In this document: positions 23,630 through 35,940 of the stretch, in pieces | Position numbering within the stretch: position 1 is the stretch's first letter | Layout: every line of letters begins with the position of its first letter | NCBI GenBank assembly: GCA_018135685.1 | Contig: JAENPR010000756.1 | Location: forward strand, 62,001 to 126,000 | Direction of reading: 5' to 3' | DNA length: 64,000 nucleotides | DNA from: Themeda triandra | Taxonomy: Eukaryota; Streptophyta; Magnoliopsida; Poales; Poaceae | Program-made: the position numbers and the translations under genes | Notes under the pieces: generated by a model | Databases searched by the model: none | The model's input: the letters and a program-made list of their open reading frames with translations, nothing else | Told to the model about the DNA's origin: nothing

Positions 23630-25488
23630 TGAGGACACATGGTTTTTACCATAACCATGGTGTGGATCTTTGTGTGATGAGTGATTGTCAACATACCAAC
23701 ACAAGGCGTGTGTGTGTTCTTACTAACCGATGGCACGCGGATACGTGTCAAACAATGGTGTCTCTTGGCTCATGTTGTCTGTAGGTGTCGAGCTCAGAGA
23801 CGGTGGTCGACGGTCGGTGAAGATCAAGTAGGGCGTGCCGTGCTGACGGACCGGGTGCGGTGAAGGGCGGACGTGAGGCTTGGATCGAGGGACCCGAGGA
23901 CCGGGCGGCCAGCCGTGGTGGCCGACAACTGGGATATCAACGAGCGCAAGTGTACACGGCGGGGATGCGTACGGGCTACGCTACTCGCGGAGGGTTTGAT
24001 GGTTTCGCCTCAAAACCATCGGCGGCGGGTTTCCCTGGTTTGCGCCTCAAAACCGGGGGCGAAGGTCCCGATGCGGACGGACGACACGTGGCGGCATCGG
24101 AGAGATTGCTTGGAAGCAAGGCTACCGGTGAGGAGGCGCGGTGGCCGTCGGATCAAGTGAAGTCTGAGTTGGACCCTTATGCCCCGGCTAAGTGGTGTGG
24201 CTCTTCATGTATCCAAGGGCAAAGAAGGAATGTAAAATAGACTTGCCCCTATAAATAAAGGATGAGGGTCTCCCTTCCCCCTCACCTCTTCCATTTCCAT
24301 TTCTCCTTTTAGGATTTCCCTTCCTCTAGCTGCTGTGTGAGAGAGAGGTCTGCAAGTTTTTGACTTGTACTCGAACCAGTGTGCATGGCAAGCGGGTCGC
24401 CAAGAATCCGCTGTTTCCTCTGGGTTTAATCATGTGTCTGTGATTCTTGAGTTGTTTTTGTGTTTTTTTGGGATCTTGGACAGTCAGCAGGTGTATACAG
24501 CAGACAGTCTGAGTTCTCTTTTGCCTCTTGTGTCCTCGATTTGATTTCTTGGGGATTTGCTTGTGTCTAGTTGAATTTGGCCTGTGCAAAATTTGAGATC
24601 GATTCATGGAGCATCGATTGAGATCTCAGTTTTAGTGGCCGCGTTCTTCACTGTTCTTGCAGACAGAGCTGCTCGTCGAGTTCTGGTGAAAGGAGCAGGA
24701 TCTCGATGGGTGCGTTCCAGTGTGAGATGGAACAGCAGCAGCCAGTGCCGGCACACAGTCGTGCGTGCTCTCTAGAGCGGCGCTAGCTTTTCTCATCGGC
24801 ACCCAATCTTTCGCCCCGCCTCTGTTCGTCTTTTTCTGTTCTCTTGATTGTCGTATCGCACTCGACCCGGGCATTTGAACCAAGACAAAGAACGTGCCTT
24901 GCAGCTAGCCAAATCGGGATCCAGCACCAAGCTCGTGCAGTATCTTGCTCTTATTTTAATTGGTGTTTTGATTTGGTGCTTCCGTGACATACCGAGGCAA
25001 ATATTGGTTTTTCAAAGGATTATTAAAATACTACTTTTCTTGAGTTGGTTTTCACGGTGGAAATTTCAGTTCTCGTTTTTGCTCGTGAGCTCAAGTTGCT
25101 ACTTGTTTGAGATCGTCGGTTCAGGGAACAGCGGGTCCACTGTCGTGTGCGTGCGCTCCCAGAAACTAAGTCAGCAAGTGGAGCAGCTTGTTTTAGTGCA
25201 AAGTGCACGGTGATTTTCTTGCGGATTTTCCCATGAATTTTCACCGGCTTTGATTCTCCGTCTTGCTCGTATCTTTGTCGTTTGAGCTCCGATTTGACTT
25301 CCGTCTGTTGCGTTGGGTTGGTGGTGTCTCGCTGTGTTTCTAGAGAACATCCACCCACTCTGTTGGGTCGTAGACATCACGGTGTTTTATTTGCTTCTTG
25401 GGGTTTGAATTTGGGACATAGGCCAAATATTTCAAAAGAAATTTGAGGCTCCCATTCACCCCCTCTGGTCGCCGTTTCCGGTCCTTCA
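23630..25488 (+). repeat. 5' LTR of the Copia element
   Basis: 1859 bp, TG...CA bounded. By eye it is nearly collinear with 32798-34653. Most differences are losses or gains of one to three bases and C/T or G/A changes, for example 'gtaggtgtcgagctc' against 'gcagtgtcgagctc'. It contains the probable promoter. Confidence 0.93.
24250..24257 (+). promoter_or_regulatory. LTR TATA box
   Basis: TATAAATA followed by GGATGAGGGTCTC and a CT-rich leader, positioned about one third into the LTR. The same sequence is kept in the 3' LTR at 33413-33420. It is the likely start of the element's genomic RNA. Confidence 0.65.
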
Positions 25489-25490
25489 AT

Positions 25491-25503
25491 TGGTATCAGA
25501 GCC
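25491..25503 (+). other. Primer-binding site
   Basis: TGGTATCAGAGCC lies two bases after the 5' LTR end and is complementary to the 3' end of initiator tRNA-Met, the usual primer for plant Copia elements. Confidence 0.9.
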
Positions 25504-25554
25504 GGTTAAGGATCACTTCACCTTAATCGGTCCGTGATCCCCGAAGGCGACATC

Positions 25555-27857
25555 ATGGAGAACCGTGGGCTTGGAAAGCCACCGCACTTCGATGGCAAGA
25601 ACTATCCCTATTGGAAGATCCGCATGTCGGCGCATCTCCAAGGGATTGATTCGCGTGTTTGGGAGATCTCGTGAGAATGCGGACTACGTGGTACTTGCTG
25701 CCCGTGTTGACCAAGCACAGATCGACCAACACAAGGCGAACAACACCGCGAACTGTCTTGTTTTTCGCTCTTTCTATGGAGGAATTTGAGCGTGTTTCGA
25801 TTGTACCTTGCTCGAGATCCGGTCTAGACCGAGAAATACCATGAGGGTACTTGCCCATGTCAAGACCAGACTCTATGAGACACACAAGAGAGAGTATGAG
25901 AACTTTGTTCAAACCGATGGTGAATCTATTGATTCTTTGTTCACTCGCTTTCAAACCATCGTGAACAAGATGAGGGCAAACAACCCTCAGATGCCCTATG
26001 ACGATCATCAGAGAGCGCTTAAACTTCTATATGCTCTAGATCGGAGGGTTTGGGAAGTAAAGGTCTCGGCGATCATCGAATCGCCCGGCTATGAGACTCT
26101 CACCGTGGATGAGGCATTCGAAGCTCAAGTCCACCGAGATTGACCACCAGACGGGCGAGGATCGGGAAATCCGTCGCCCCTACCATGGCTTTGGTCTCGT
26201 GTACGGGAGGTTTAAGTTCTTTGACTAACCCTTCACGGTGCTCTTTTGCCTTGTCTTCTCTCGGGTCTCGGCTACGAGAGGAGCGAGATGGAGGCTCTTG
26301 GGGACGACGAGCTCGCCTTGGTGATTAGCCGGTTCTCACGGTTTCACAACAACCGTTTGAATCGCCGGCGTGGCATCACCAAGCAAGGATGCTTCGGGTG
26401 TGGAGATTCCGACCACTACGTCGCCAACCTGTCCCAAGGCCGACAAGAACCACTACAACAACAAGAACGACTACGGCAAGCGCAAGGACAAGCACGAGTC
26501 CTCTCGCACCCAAGTACAAGTACAGTACAAGGGAGGATTCGACAAGGAAGCTGTCAAGAAGAAGTACCTTGAGAAGCAAGAGGCAAGGCGCGAGCTTTCC
26601 TCGCATCCTCGCCGATCTTGACGACGACTCCGACGGCTCACCTCCAAGTGATGATGAGGCCGAGCAAAAGGTCGAGAACAAGTTCAACGGGCCGTGCTTC
26701 TTCGCCGACTCCAAGCTTGGAGGCTCGCACCATGGCACTCGACGAGTCTACCCCAAGCATTGAGAAGAACGACGACACCGAGCCCGAGGTAGAACAAAAT
26801 CTCGAGTCCCTTGTCCGCGAGGTTGATAACTTGACTACCACTTTGCTTAGTCAAGATGCTTTGCTTAAGCGTCCGCTCGTGAGAGAAAAGATTTCAAGGC
26901 TAAGTGGGAGCTTTGTCAAAGAGCTAGAGTCTCGTTAGGGAGTCTCGTGCACATCTCTCGATGAGTCCGAGTGTGATGCTTGTGCCATTCATATGGCGAA
27001 CCTAGCGATGTGCGGTCCAAGTATGTGGCTTTGGTAGATGAGCTTGATGAGGTTAAGGCTAGGTCTGTCTCTCGTGAGTCCTTGCAAATCTTGTGATGAG
27101 TGAAGTCTCGAGCTAGGTGAGAAAATGACTAGGATGGCCATGAGTTTCTAGATGTGCTTGTTGTGAAGCTTTGGAACTAGAACTAGACTCTTGTAGGCAT
27201 GACAAGAAAAGGGCCGAAGAAGAAATCACAAATCTTCGGTCCATGCTCGGTTGGTTGTCTTGCAAAGTGAACCACGGCTTGGCATGATGATGAGTCGGTT
27301 CAAGAGGGGAAGCCGCGACACAACGGGATTAGGCTTTGCTACAGGTGGGAAGGGTGAAAATGTTTTTGGTAAGGTTGGTGAACACGGTGGTATAAGTGCA
27401 TCCGAGAAATCCACCAAGCCTTCCACTACTCCCAAGTTGATCAAAATCACTCCACCTCGGCCTAACAAGCCCAATGTGAAAGATGGTGTGTTTGAGGAAC
27501 CTCCCAAAGCTTCACCTCCAAAGCAAGTGTGGACTCCAAAACCAAACCACCTAAGGAACCCACTTGACACACTTCCCGACATCTCTATTAAACCCCTCCA
27601 AAGAACAAGCAAACCCAAAGAGTGATCCATACCCATGAGAGAGTGAGTCAACCACCACCCAAGAGAGAGGTGTATCACCGTGATTATTGTCACCATGATG
27701 GTCACTTGTTTGAGTTTTGTTTTCGGAGGAAGAGAGATGAGTGGCATGAGTATGAGCTTTTCCATAACTCTACTCATGGTGTGTTTGCTCCACGTTTCCG
27801 AGGCACGGTGCTAGGCCAAGAGGTGCAACACCTCAAGGACCTAGGCCTCAAGGTGTG
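25555..27857 (+). pseudogene. Copia gag region, frameshifted
   Basis: Starts MENRGLGKPPHFDGKNYPYW, the conserved opening of plant Copia gag. It then shifts frame near 25670. The capsid-like part appears at 25850-26140 (YETHKREYENFV, DSLFTRFQTIVNKM, QRALKLLYALDRRVW). A CCHC zinc knuckle starts CFGCGDSDHYV near 26391, but its last Cys falls in another frame. A second zinc-binding-like patch (YHRDYCHHDGHLFEFC, near 27675) follows. At least five frame changes and several stops are needed, so no Gag protein is made. Confidence 0.85.
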
Positions 27858-28129
27858 AGACCACGAGATGGTCGTGCCCGGCGGGGTTCGGGTTTTGCTT
27901 ATGACCTTGGATCTCGTGACCGTGGCTTTCGTCTTACGGGATGAGCGGACCACGTTTTTCTCATCGTGGTGTTCGCTCTACTCATATGGGACATGGCATG
28001 CATGATGCTTTTGTTAACACTTCTCGTGGGCGAATGAGCCAACACCGGTTTTCTCCTCGTTTACTAACCCCGGTGTTGGATCATTTGCTCATCCCATGTC
28101 TCGCTATTGATGCGGGATGAAGGGCCGGA

Positions 28130-31100
28130 GAACACGTGGCTAGTTGATTCCGGTTGCTCTCGACACATGACCGGGAACTCAAAATGGTTCTCCAGCCTCA
28201 CCCAAATGAAGTGTAGTGAATACATTACATTTGGGGATAACAAGCAAGGGTAAAGTGCTTTCACGTGGGTCCATCCGTCTAAATGAGAACTTTGTGCTTA
28301 AGGATGTGGCCTTGGTTTCAAATTTGCACTTCAATCGCTTTCGTTTCTCGGCTTCTTGATGACTGTTTTGAGGTTCGGTTTAAGCCAAGACTTTGTCGTG
28401 TTCTTGATGCTCAGGAGAACCTCGTTTGCAAGATTGTGCCTTTTGGGAAAGTGTTTCGTGCTGATTTTTCTCGCTCATTTGGTCTTTCCCGCTGTTTGAT
28501 GGCAAACTCCTCCTCAGAGCTCTGGAAGTGGCACCGCAGACTTGGTCACTTGAGTTTCGACTTGCTTGCAAGATTGAGCTCACTTGATCTAATTCGGGGT
28601 TTGCCCAAGCTCAAGTTTGAGAAGGATCTTGTTTGTCATCCGTGCCGTCACGGGAAGATGATTGCAGCTTCTCATCCTCCCGTGAACCAAGTGATGACCA
28701 AGGGGCCCGGCGAGCTTTTACATATGGACACCGTAGGTCCGGCTCGGGTCCGGTCGATGGTGGAAAGTGGTACGTGTTGGTCGTGGTTGATGACTTTTCT
28801 CGCTATTCGTGGGTCTTTTTCATGGAGAGCAAAGATGAGGCTTTTACTCATGTTCATGACTTGATCTTAAGGTTGCAAAATGAGTTACCAAAGCATGCCA
28901 TGCGAGCTATTCGCAGTGACAATGGCACCGAATTCAAGAATACTCATTTTGAGACCTTTTGCTCATCCATAGGTCTTGAACATCGTTTTCCTCGCCGTAT
29001 GTCCCACAAAGAAATGGGATTATTGAACGCAAGAATCGGACCCTTGTTGAGATGGCCAGGATGATGCTTGATGAGCATAGGACTCCTAGGCGCTATTGGG
29101 CCGAAGCGATCAACACGGCTTGTTATGTTTCAAATCGCATCTTCCTTCGAGCTTTTACGAAGAAGACTTCTTATGAGTTGCGGTTTGACCGCTTGCCCAA
29201 AGTGAGCCATTTTCGAGTGTTTGGCCGCAAGTGCTTTATCTTGAAGAAGGGAAACTTAGACAAGTTTGAATCAAGATCTTCGACGGGATTTTTCTTGGTT
29301 ATGCATCTCATTCGCATGCTTATCGAGTACTTAACCTTGAAACTAACCGTGTCATGGAGACTTGTGAAGTCACCTTCGACGAGACCGCACCTTGTTCCTC
29401 TCCCGTCTTTGAAAGTGCAGGTGATGAGGAGATGAACAAGAGCATTTTTGTGGAGGAGGAGCGGGACGATGCCGATTGGGGTGATCCCGAGCCGACTCCA
29501 CCGCTGCCCCGCTTGACCCCGCGACGACTACTTCGGTTGACGGCCCCACTTGCTACATCCTCCACCACATGGGGACCGTACGACCTGTGCTCCTCGGCTT
29601 GTTTCGCCCGCACCGAGGGAGCTCCACGCCGTTGAGGGGGAGGCGTCTTCATCAAGAGAAGCACCGCGACACATTCAAGATCGCCATCCTCCTTCAACCA
29701 TGATCGGTAACATAAATGAGCGGGTCACTCGCAACAGATCTTATGAGATTTCGCACTTTGCACATTCTCGCTTTTGTTGCAAATTTCGAACCCAAAGAAG
29801 TGGTTGAGGCATTAACCGATCCAGATTGGGTAAATGCCATGCATGAGGAGCTTGAGAACTTTGAGAGAAACCAAGTGTGGGTTTTAGTGCCACCTCCACC
29901 TCGGTGTCATCCCATAGGAACCAAGTGGGTGTTCAAGAACAAGCAGAGTGAGGATGGGGTTGTGGTGAGAAACAAGGCTAGGTTGGTTGCCCGGGGTACC
30001 GTCGAAAGAGGGGATAGATTATGAGGAAACTTTTGCACCTCGTTGCCCGTTTAGAAGCCATTAGGATCTTCCTAGCCTATGCGGCTTCGAAAGGGTTCAA
30101 GTCGTATCAAATGGATGTAAAGAGCGCTTTTTTCGAATGGGTACATAGATTAGGAAGTGTATGTGAGGCAACCCCCAGGTTTTGAAAATCCCAAGCATCC
30201 CGACCATGTTTTTAAACTCCACAAAGCCCTATATGGTCTCAAACAAGCCCCAAGAGCGTGGTATGAGCGATTGAAGTCCTTTTTGCTGGGCAAGGGTTTT
30301 ACCATGGGGTCGGTTGACAAAACCTTGTTTCTCCTCAAGCATGGCAGTGACACTCTCTTGGTGCAAATTTATGTCGATGACATCATTTTTGGTGGTTCGT
30401 CACATGCTCTTGTTGCAAAGTTTTCAGATATGATGAGCAGGGAGTTCGAGATGAGCATGATGGGTGAGCTGACGTTCTTTCTCGGTTTGCAAATCAAGCA
30501 AACTCGAGAAGGGACATTTGTACATCAAGGCAAGTACACGAAGGATCTTTCAAGCGCTTCGACATGGGTGATGCCAAGCCACTTCAAACTCCCATGTCGA
30601 CCACGATCGCCTTGGATGCCGATCTAGAAGGAGAAGTCGTGGACCGGAAGGAGTACCGCAGCATGATCGGGTCGTTCTTTGTACCCGACGGCGACAAGGC
30701 CCGACATCCGGTTCGCCGTCTGCCCGCTTTGCGCACGCTTCCGGTCTTCACCGCGCACTTCGCATCGGCAGGCTATCAAACGCATCTTACGGTACCTTCG
30801 CTTCACTCCCGAGCTTGGTCTATGGTACTCGACCTCTTCATCTCTTTCTCTTTCGGGTTATTCTGATGCTGATTATGCGGGTGATCGAATTAAAAGAAAG
30901 TCCACTTCGGGAACTTGTGAGTTTTTGGGTTCGTCGTTGATCTCTTGGTCTTCTCGCAAACAGTCTTCTATTTCCCAATCCACTTGTGAGGCTGAGTATG
31001 TCGCTGCTGCTGCGTGTTGTTCTCAGTTGCTTTGGGTGGCTGCTACCTTGAGAGACTATGGGTTGAACTTTAGGAAAGTGCCTCTTTTCAGTGACAGCAC

Positions 31101-31226
31101 TAGTGCCATTAGCGTTGCTAAGAACCCAAGACTCCACTCAAAAACCAAGCACATTGAGATCCGATATCACTTTTTGAGAGATCACCAAGAGAAAGGAGAC
31201 ATAGACCTTCACTGTGAGAACCCATG
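28130..31226 (+). pseudogene. Copia pol region (protease, integrase, RT, RNase H), frameshifted
   Basis: Protease active site VDSGCSRHMTGN lies near 28143. The integrase HHCC finger (WHRRLGHL...CHPC) is at 28530-28655 and the integrase core (MDTVGP, VVDDFSRYSWVFF, RSDNGTEF) at 28720-29000. Reverse transcriptase starts near 29800 (NQVWVLVPPP, GTKWVFKNK) with the catalytic YVDD at about 30370-30381. RNase H spans about 30860-31220 (DADYAGD, STCEAEY, SDSTSAI, KHIEIRYHF). Order and motifs are those of Ty1/Copia. The frame is broken at many points, for example near 29990-30160 and 30570-30700, and catalytic residues are spread over several frames. The element cannot encode its own enzymes. Confidence 0.92.
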
Positions 31227-32785
31227 AACAGCTTTTGCCGATATCTTCACAAAGCCCTCGATTAAACCCGCTTTTTGCCCACTTGAGAGCGGAGTTGGGC
31301 ATTTGCTACCCTTTTAGAGTAGGGTAGCTGTATTTTGATGTATAGTATGATCTTTGGCTTTCTTCTTTGCTTCTGTTTCTTTGGCTTTACATGTGTATCA
31401 TAGTGCATTTTATCATGTATCATATTACCTTTATTGAGCTTCATGACTATAGCAGTTTTTGATTACATTCATGCTCTTGCTAGTATGTCTTGTGTATGTC
31501 TCTTGGAGCTCGCGGCTTAGGCTTCTTCTGATCACTTGTTACATGTTATGAGCTAAGCCTGTTTTCTAAATGTGAACCCGCTTTAATCTTGATGCAACTC
31601 GAAAATTGTTCACCTCTCGAGATGGCAACTAGCATGTGTAGGTTTTGTGAGAACCTTGTTGCTTTCATGTGTATGCTTGAGTTGCTATGTCTCATGTTTC
31701 TTGAGTCATTCACTTAGCTCGGATCTCTTGATAATCTTGTGCTAAAACTTGATGTCTAAGCTAAGAAATGATGAAAAGCTTTTGAGTTGGATCTTTTACG
31801 TCCCACGGCAATGTCACGAGATTGCTTCTCATTCATTCGAGTGAGATGAACTTGGGCATTGTAGTGCTAGTCCACAACCACTCGTGACGAGACAGCTTCC
31901 CACTTGCACTAAGGGATGAACTCGGCGTGGTTGAAAAACATGATAAAAACAATCTTTTTGGCGGACGTTTTTGATCCTCTCGTATACACATGTCTAAATG
32001 AAACCTTGTTAACTACTTGTTTTAAATCGATCAATGTTGTAGTAACAAGTGTTGTTAAGTGTATCTTTGAGACATGATGTGTGACCGTTATATGGGGTAG
32101 TTCACTCCGTATACATGTGTTAGCACTTGTTTTGATCTCCCGCTTATATGTGCAAGGTGCTATTCTTTTTGGTGAACACCTTTTATAAAATGCCCAACAC
32201 CACGATAAAATGCTTATGTTTCATATTGCGTACCACTTGATCGGCCGAGCATTGGTTTTGTCTTGTGCCTTTTGCTATACACTTGCCATACTTGCTAGAT
32301 CATCTATGTACTCAAATTGCTATACTTATGAAGCTCTACCTTTTGCATTTCTTTCATGGCATGATTTGAGGGGGAGTTGCAGTCTCTTTTGTCTCAATCT
32401 TGATAAGTGCATGTGCCAACAAGGGGGAGAAACATCCACAAATCCAGAGAGTTCATTGGTGAGGATGCATTTGTCAAGGGGGAGTTGCACTCCGAGTTAT
32501 GAGTTTGAGCTGTTTTTGCTAGATGTGTTGAGCCGTTGCCTCTTCTTGAGGGTCTAGCTCTTTTTCAGTTGCTCTTTGCTTTGCTAGTGGTGTTGAGCCT
32601 TTTGCCTCTTCTTGAGGGCTAGCTTTGGTTGTCTTGGTCGCGTCGAGCCGTTTGCCCATGTCTTTGGGGACCAAGTTGTGACTTTGCTTTGCTCATTGCA
32701 AATGACCTGTTTTCTGCTTGTCTTTAGCTCTTGGTCATTTGGATGGGTTGTCTCTGGTTTGTGTTGGTGTTGACAATGCACTCAT
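31227..32785. other. Non-coding region between RNase H and 3' LTR
   Basis: About 1.5 kb of T-rich sequence with no frame of useful length. SIRE-type elements sometimes carry an env-like frame here; I see none. Phrases such as 'gggggagttgcactcc', near 32370 and 32480, look like repeated polypurine-like tracts typical of this region. Confidence 0.6.
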
Positions 32786-32797
32786 CAAGGGGGAGAT
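32786..32797 (+). other. Polypurine tract
   Basis: CAAGGGGGAGAT lies immediately before the 3' LTR and serves as the plus-strand primer in reverse transcription. Confidence 0.85.
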
Positions 32798-34653
32798 TGA
32801 GGACACATGGTTTTTACCATAACCATGGTGTGGATCTTTGTGTGATGAGTGATTGTCAACATGCCAACACAAGGCGTGTGTGTGTTCTTACTAACCGATG
32901 GCACGCGGATACGTGTCAAACAATGGTGTCTCTTGGCTCATGTTGTCGCAGTGTCGAGCTCGAGAGACGGTGGTCGACGGTCGGTGAAGATCAAGTAGGG
33001 CGTGCCGTGGCCGACGGACCGGGTGCGGTGAAGGGCGGACGTGAGGCTTGGATCGAGGGACCGAGGACCGGGCGGCCGGCCGTGGTGGGACACTGGGATA
33101 TCAACGAGCGCAAGTGTACACGGCGGGGGATGCGTGCGGCTACGCTACTCGCGGAGGGTTTGATGGTTTCGCCTCAAAACCATCGGCGGCGGGTTTCCCG
33201 GTTTGCGCCTCAAAACCGGGGCGAAGGTCCCGATGCGGACGGACGACACGTGGCGGCATCGGAGAGATTGCTTGGAAGCAAGGCTACCGGTGAGGAGGCG
33301 CGGTGGCCGTCGGATCAAGTGAAGTCTGAGTTGGACCCTTATGCCCCTGGCTAAGTGGTGTGGCTCTTCATGTATCCAAGGGCAAAGAAGGAATGTAAAA
33401 TAGACTTGCCCCTATAAATAAAGGATGAGGGTCTCCTTCCCCTCACCTCTTCCATTTCCATTTCTCCTTTTAGGATTTCCTTCCTCTAGCCGCGTGTGTG
33501 AGAGAGAGGTCTCAAGTTTTTGACTTGTACTCGAACCAAGTGTGCGTGGCAAGCGGGTCGCCAAGAATCCGCATTGTTTCCTCCGGGTTTAATCATGTGT
33601 CTCGTGATTCTTGAGTTGTTTTTGTGTTTTTTGGGATCTTGGACGGTCGGCGGTGTATACAGACATTGCCTCGAGTTCTCTTTTGCCTCTTGTGTCCTCG
33701 ATTTGATTTCTTGGGGATTTGCTTGTGTCTAGTTGAATTTGGCTGTGCAAAATTTGAGATCGATTCATGGAGCATCGATTGAGATCTCGGTTTTAGTGGC
33801 CGCGTTCTTCACTGTTCTTGACGGAGGCGCTGCTCGTCGAGTTCTGGTGAAAGGAGCAGGATCTCGATGGGTGCGTTCCAGTGTGAGATGGAACAGCAGC
33901 AGCCAGTGCCGGCACACAGTCGTGCGTGCTCTCTAGAGCGGCGCTAGCTTTTCTCATCTGGCACCCAATCTTTCGCCCCTGCCTGTTCGTCTTTTCTGTT
34001 CTCTTGATTGTCGTATCTGCACTCTGACCCAGGCATTTGAACCAGCACAGCAACGTGCCTTGCAGCTAGCCAAATCGGGATCCAGCACCAAGTAGTGCTC
34101 GTGCAGTATCTTGCTCTTATTTTAATTGGTGTTTTGATTTGGTGCTTCCGTGACATACCGAGGCAAATATTGGTTTTTCAAAGGATTATTAAAATACTAC
34201 TTTTCTTGAGTTGGTTTTCACGGTGGAAATTTCAGTTCTCGTTTTTGCTCGTGAGCTCAAGTTGCTACTTGTTTGAGATCGTCAGTTCAGGGAACAGGCA
34301 GGTCCACTGTCGTGTGCAGTGCGCTCCCAGGAAACTAAGTCAGCAAGTGGAGCAGCTTGTTTTAGCGCAGTGCACAGTGATTTTCTTGCGGATTTTCCCA
34401 TGAATTTTCACTGGCTTTGATTCTCCGTCTTGCTCGTATCTTTGTCGTTTGAGCTCCGATTTGACTTCCGTCTGTTGCGTTGGGTTGGTGGTGTCTCGCT
34501 GTGTTTCTAGAGAACATCCACCCACTCTTGGGTCGTATACATCACGGTGTTTTATTTGCTTCTTGGGGTTTGAATTTGGGACATAGGCCAAATATTTCAA
34601 AAGAAATTTGAGGCTCCCATTCACCCCCTCTGGTCGCCGTTTCCGGTGCTTCA
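32798..34653 (+). repeat. 3' LTR of the Copia element
   Basis: 1856 bp, TGAGGACACATGG...GTGCTTCA, followed by GAAGT. Copies the TATA box (33413) and all landmarks of the 5' LTR. Confidence 0.93.
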
Positions 34654-34752
34654 GAAGTATTTTAATTATGTTCTACAATCATTGAAATGGGTTATTGTTG
34701 ACAGAATTCCGAAGCAATTAAATAGTATTCTACATTGGCAACTGACAAGAAC

Positions 34753-35695
34753 ATGCGACAGCCTTTATTTGTTTTTGGGGTGCATGCCAAACAAATGCCT
34801 CCCGCTGCACCCCGTCGGCCCCTCGCCACGCCTTGATCCCGCCGGCCCCTCGCCACCACCCCGCTGGCACCTCGCCGCCTCCGCCCCTGTCCTCTGCTGC
34901 GCCTTGTGTGTGTCGCCTGATGGCTTAGAGGCACCCGCTGACAGCGTGGCGGTGCTCCTCGCCGGCGCTGAGTACTTCAGCCCCCACCAGCGCTGAGGAC
35001 CGTACCATATCTCTGGCGTCAGCCATGGTCTCGGGTGCTACCTTGGCCTGAATCCCGTCTGGAGGTGTTGCTGCTCTGGACCTGTGGTGGTGTCTCAAGA
35101 TCAGGCCGATCACCTGCTCGATGCTTTGCCTCAGCCGGTTTGAGCAGCAACATTTGCTTGGGTGATAGCTCCGTTCTCTGTTGACAGGAAAGGCGAGGTC
35201 AACATTCAAGCTACACCTGCACCTTCTTCTGTGGCCATAGCTCCGTCGTGCTAAAGAGGTGAGTCTCCCCTGTTTTCTCCCTCCTCTGCTCGGGTGCGTG
35301 CGTCTTCCATGGAGCTTCCTGGGCTCAACTTCGCTCCAGGTTTATGTCACCATCCTAGATGCTAACACAATCACATGGCCTGCTCTTCCCTTCCCTCCTC
35401 AAGCCGCCTGGCGTTCAGTGCTTCACCGGCTGGTCTTCCCTCCTCCTGCCCCTGCTGCTCGCTCCAAAGCTGCCACTTTGCCGCCTTGTCCTCGCTGCCT
35501 CCTTCCTGGCCACTCTTGTTTCAAATGTCGTCGCTGGCCTATCAGATATTCAGATGCCACGCGTGGCGGCAATCTGGTCATGATGCTGCTCATTGTCGTA
35601 ACTCCCTGGAGTTTGAAAGAGCACAGGATCCCGGCAAGATCATGGGTAACGCGGTTTCAGTCCCTAAACCGGCTGACAAGAAACTTGAAACTTGA
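34753..35695 (+). mobile_element. LINE 5' fragment upstream of NLR3
   Basis: The start corresponds to 2884 in unit 1: CTGACAAGAAC followed by an ACAGCCTTTATTTG leader. After the GC-rich leader, 35270-35690 carries extra sequence absent from the NLR1 copy. Broken frames there read CPRCLLPGHSCFKCRRWPI and AAHCRNSLEFERAQDP, resembling the zinc-knuckle part of a plant LINE ORF1. The 3' half seen at NLR1 and NLR2 is missing. After it, the unit flank ('gattccactaacctccattcg', 'ttattctacattggc') appears a second time, so an unequal exchange or deletion reshaped this copy. Dead element. Confidence 0.5.
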
Positions 35696-35940
35696 GTGCA
35701 ACTCGTTACCTTCTTTGCACTCTACGATTCCACTAACCTCCATTCGAGGCGCAGAAACTAATGAAACGTCCACATTTGCGGCCTTATATTTTTTTAAAAG
35801 AAAAAAAACTTGATTTGGGTGATTGGCAATTAATTATTCTACATTGGCACTGACAAGAACTTAGTTTTGGCTTGTCAACTCAATATTTGTTCGTTTGTGA
35901 TTTCTTATACAGGTGGTTTCGACAAGTAAGCCTCCGAAAT
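35696..35940 (+). other. NLR3 upstream flank and splice acceptor
   Basis: Shared with NLR4 (48540-48659). It contains a likely 5'-UTR intron end, TTTCTTATACAG|GTGG at about 35913, then 25-30 bases of leader before the ATG. The matching donor and first exon are not identifiable, because upstream DNA has been replaced by LINE and Copia sequence. No clear promoter is seen. Confidence 0.5.

Larger units (their letters stand above)
23630..34653 (+). mobile_element. Complete-ended Ty1/Copia retrotransposon, SIRE/Maximus-like
   Basis: An 11-kb element with two LTRs of about 1.86 kb, each starting TGAGGACACATGG and ending CTTCA. It is flanked by the 5-bp target duplication GAAGT (23625-23629 and 34654-34658). 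A tRNA-Met-type primer site follows the 5' LTR and a purine tract precedes the 3' LTR. The internal order is gag, protease, integrase, reverse transcriptase, RNase H, which defines Copia; integrase lies before reverse transcriptase. Long LTRs, the primer-site context and about 1.5 kb of non-coding DNA after RNase H fit the SIRE/Maximus lineage; the lineage is inferred. All coding frames are broken, so it is non-autonomous. The empty site is preserved in unit 4 near 46135-46145. Confidence 0.93.

Noticed and set aside
23681..25380. Frames in the 5' LTR (and their twins at 32731-34624)
   Set aside because: They lie within LTR sequence, are not conserved in frame between the two LTRs, and match no LTR-encoded protein known to me.
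28130..31226. Endogenous pararetrovirus or other viral integrant
   Set aside because: Integrase-before-RT order, LTRs, a tRNA-Met primer site and a 5-bp duplication identify an ordinary Ty1/Copia retrotransposon.
35872..35940. In-frame ATG 69 bases upstream of the NLR3 start
   Set aside because: It lies before a splice acceptor shared by all units and is absent in NLR4; the first codons conserved in all four copies are MSGLEAALVSG.
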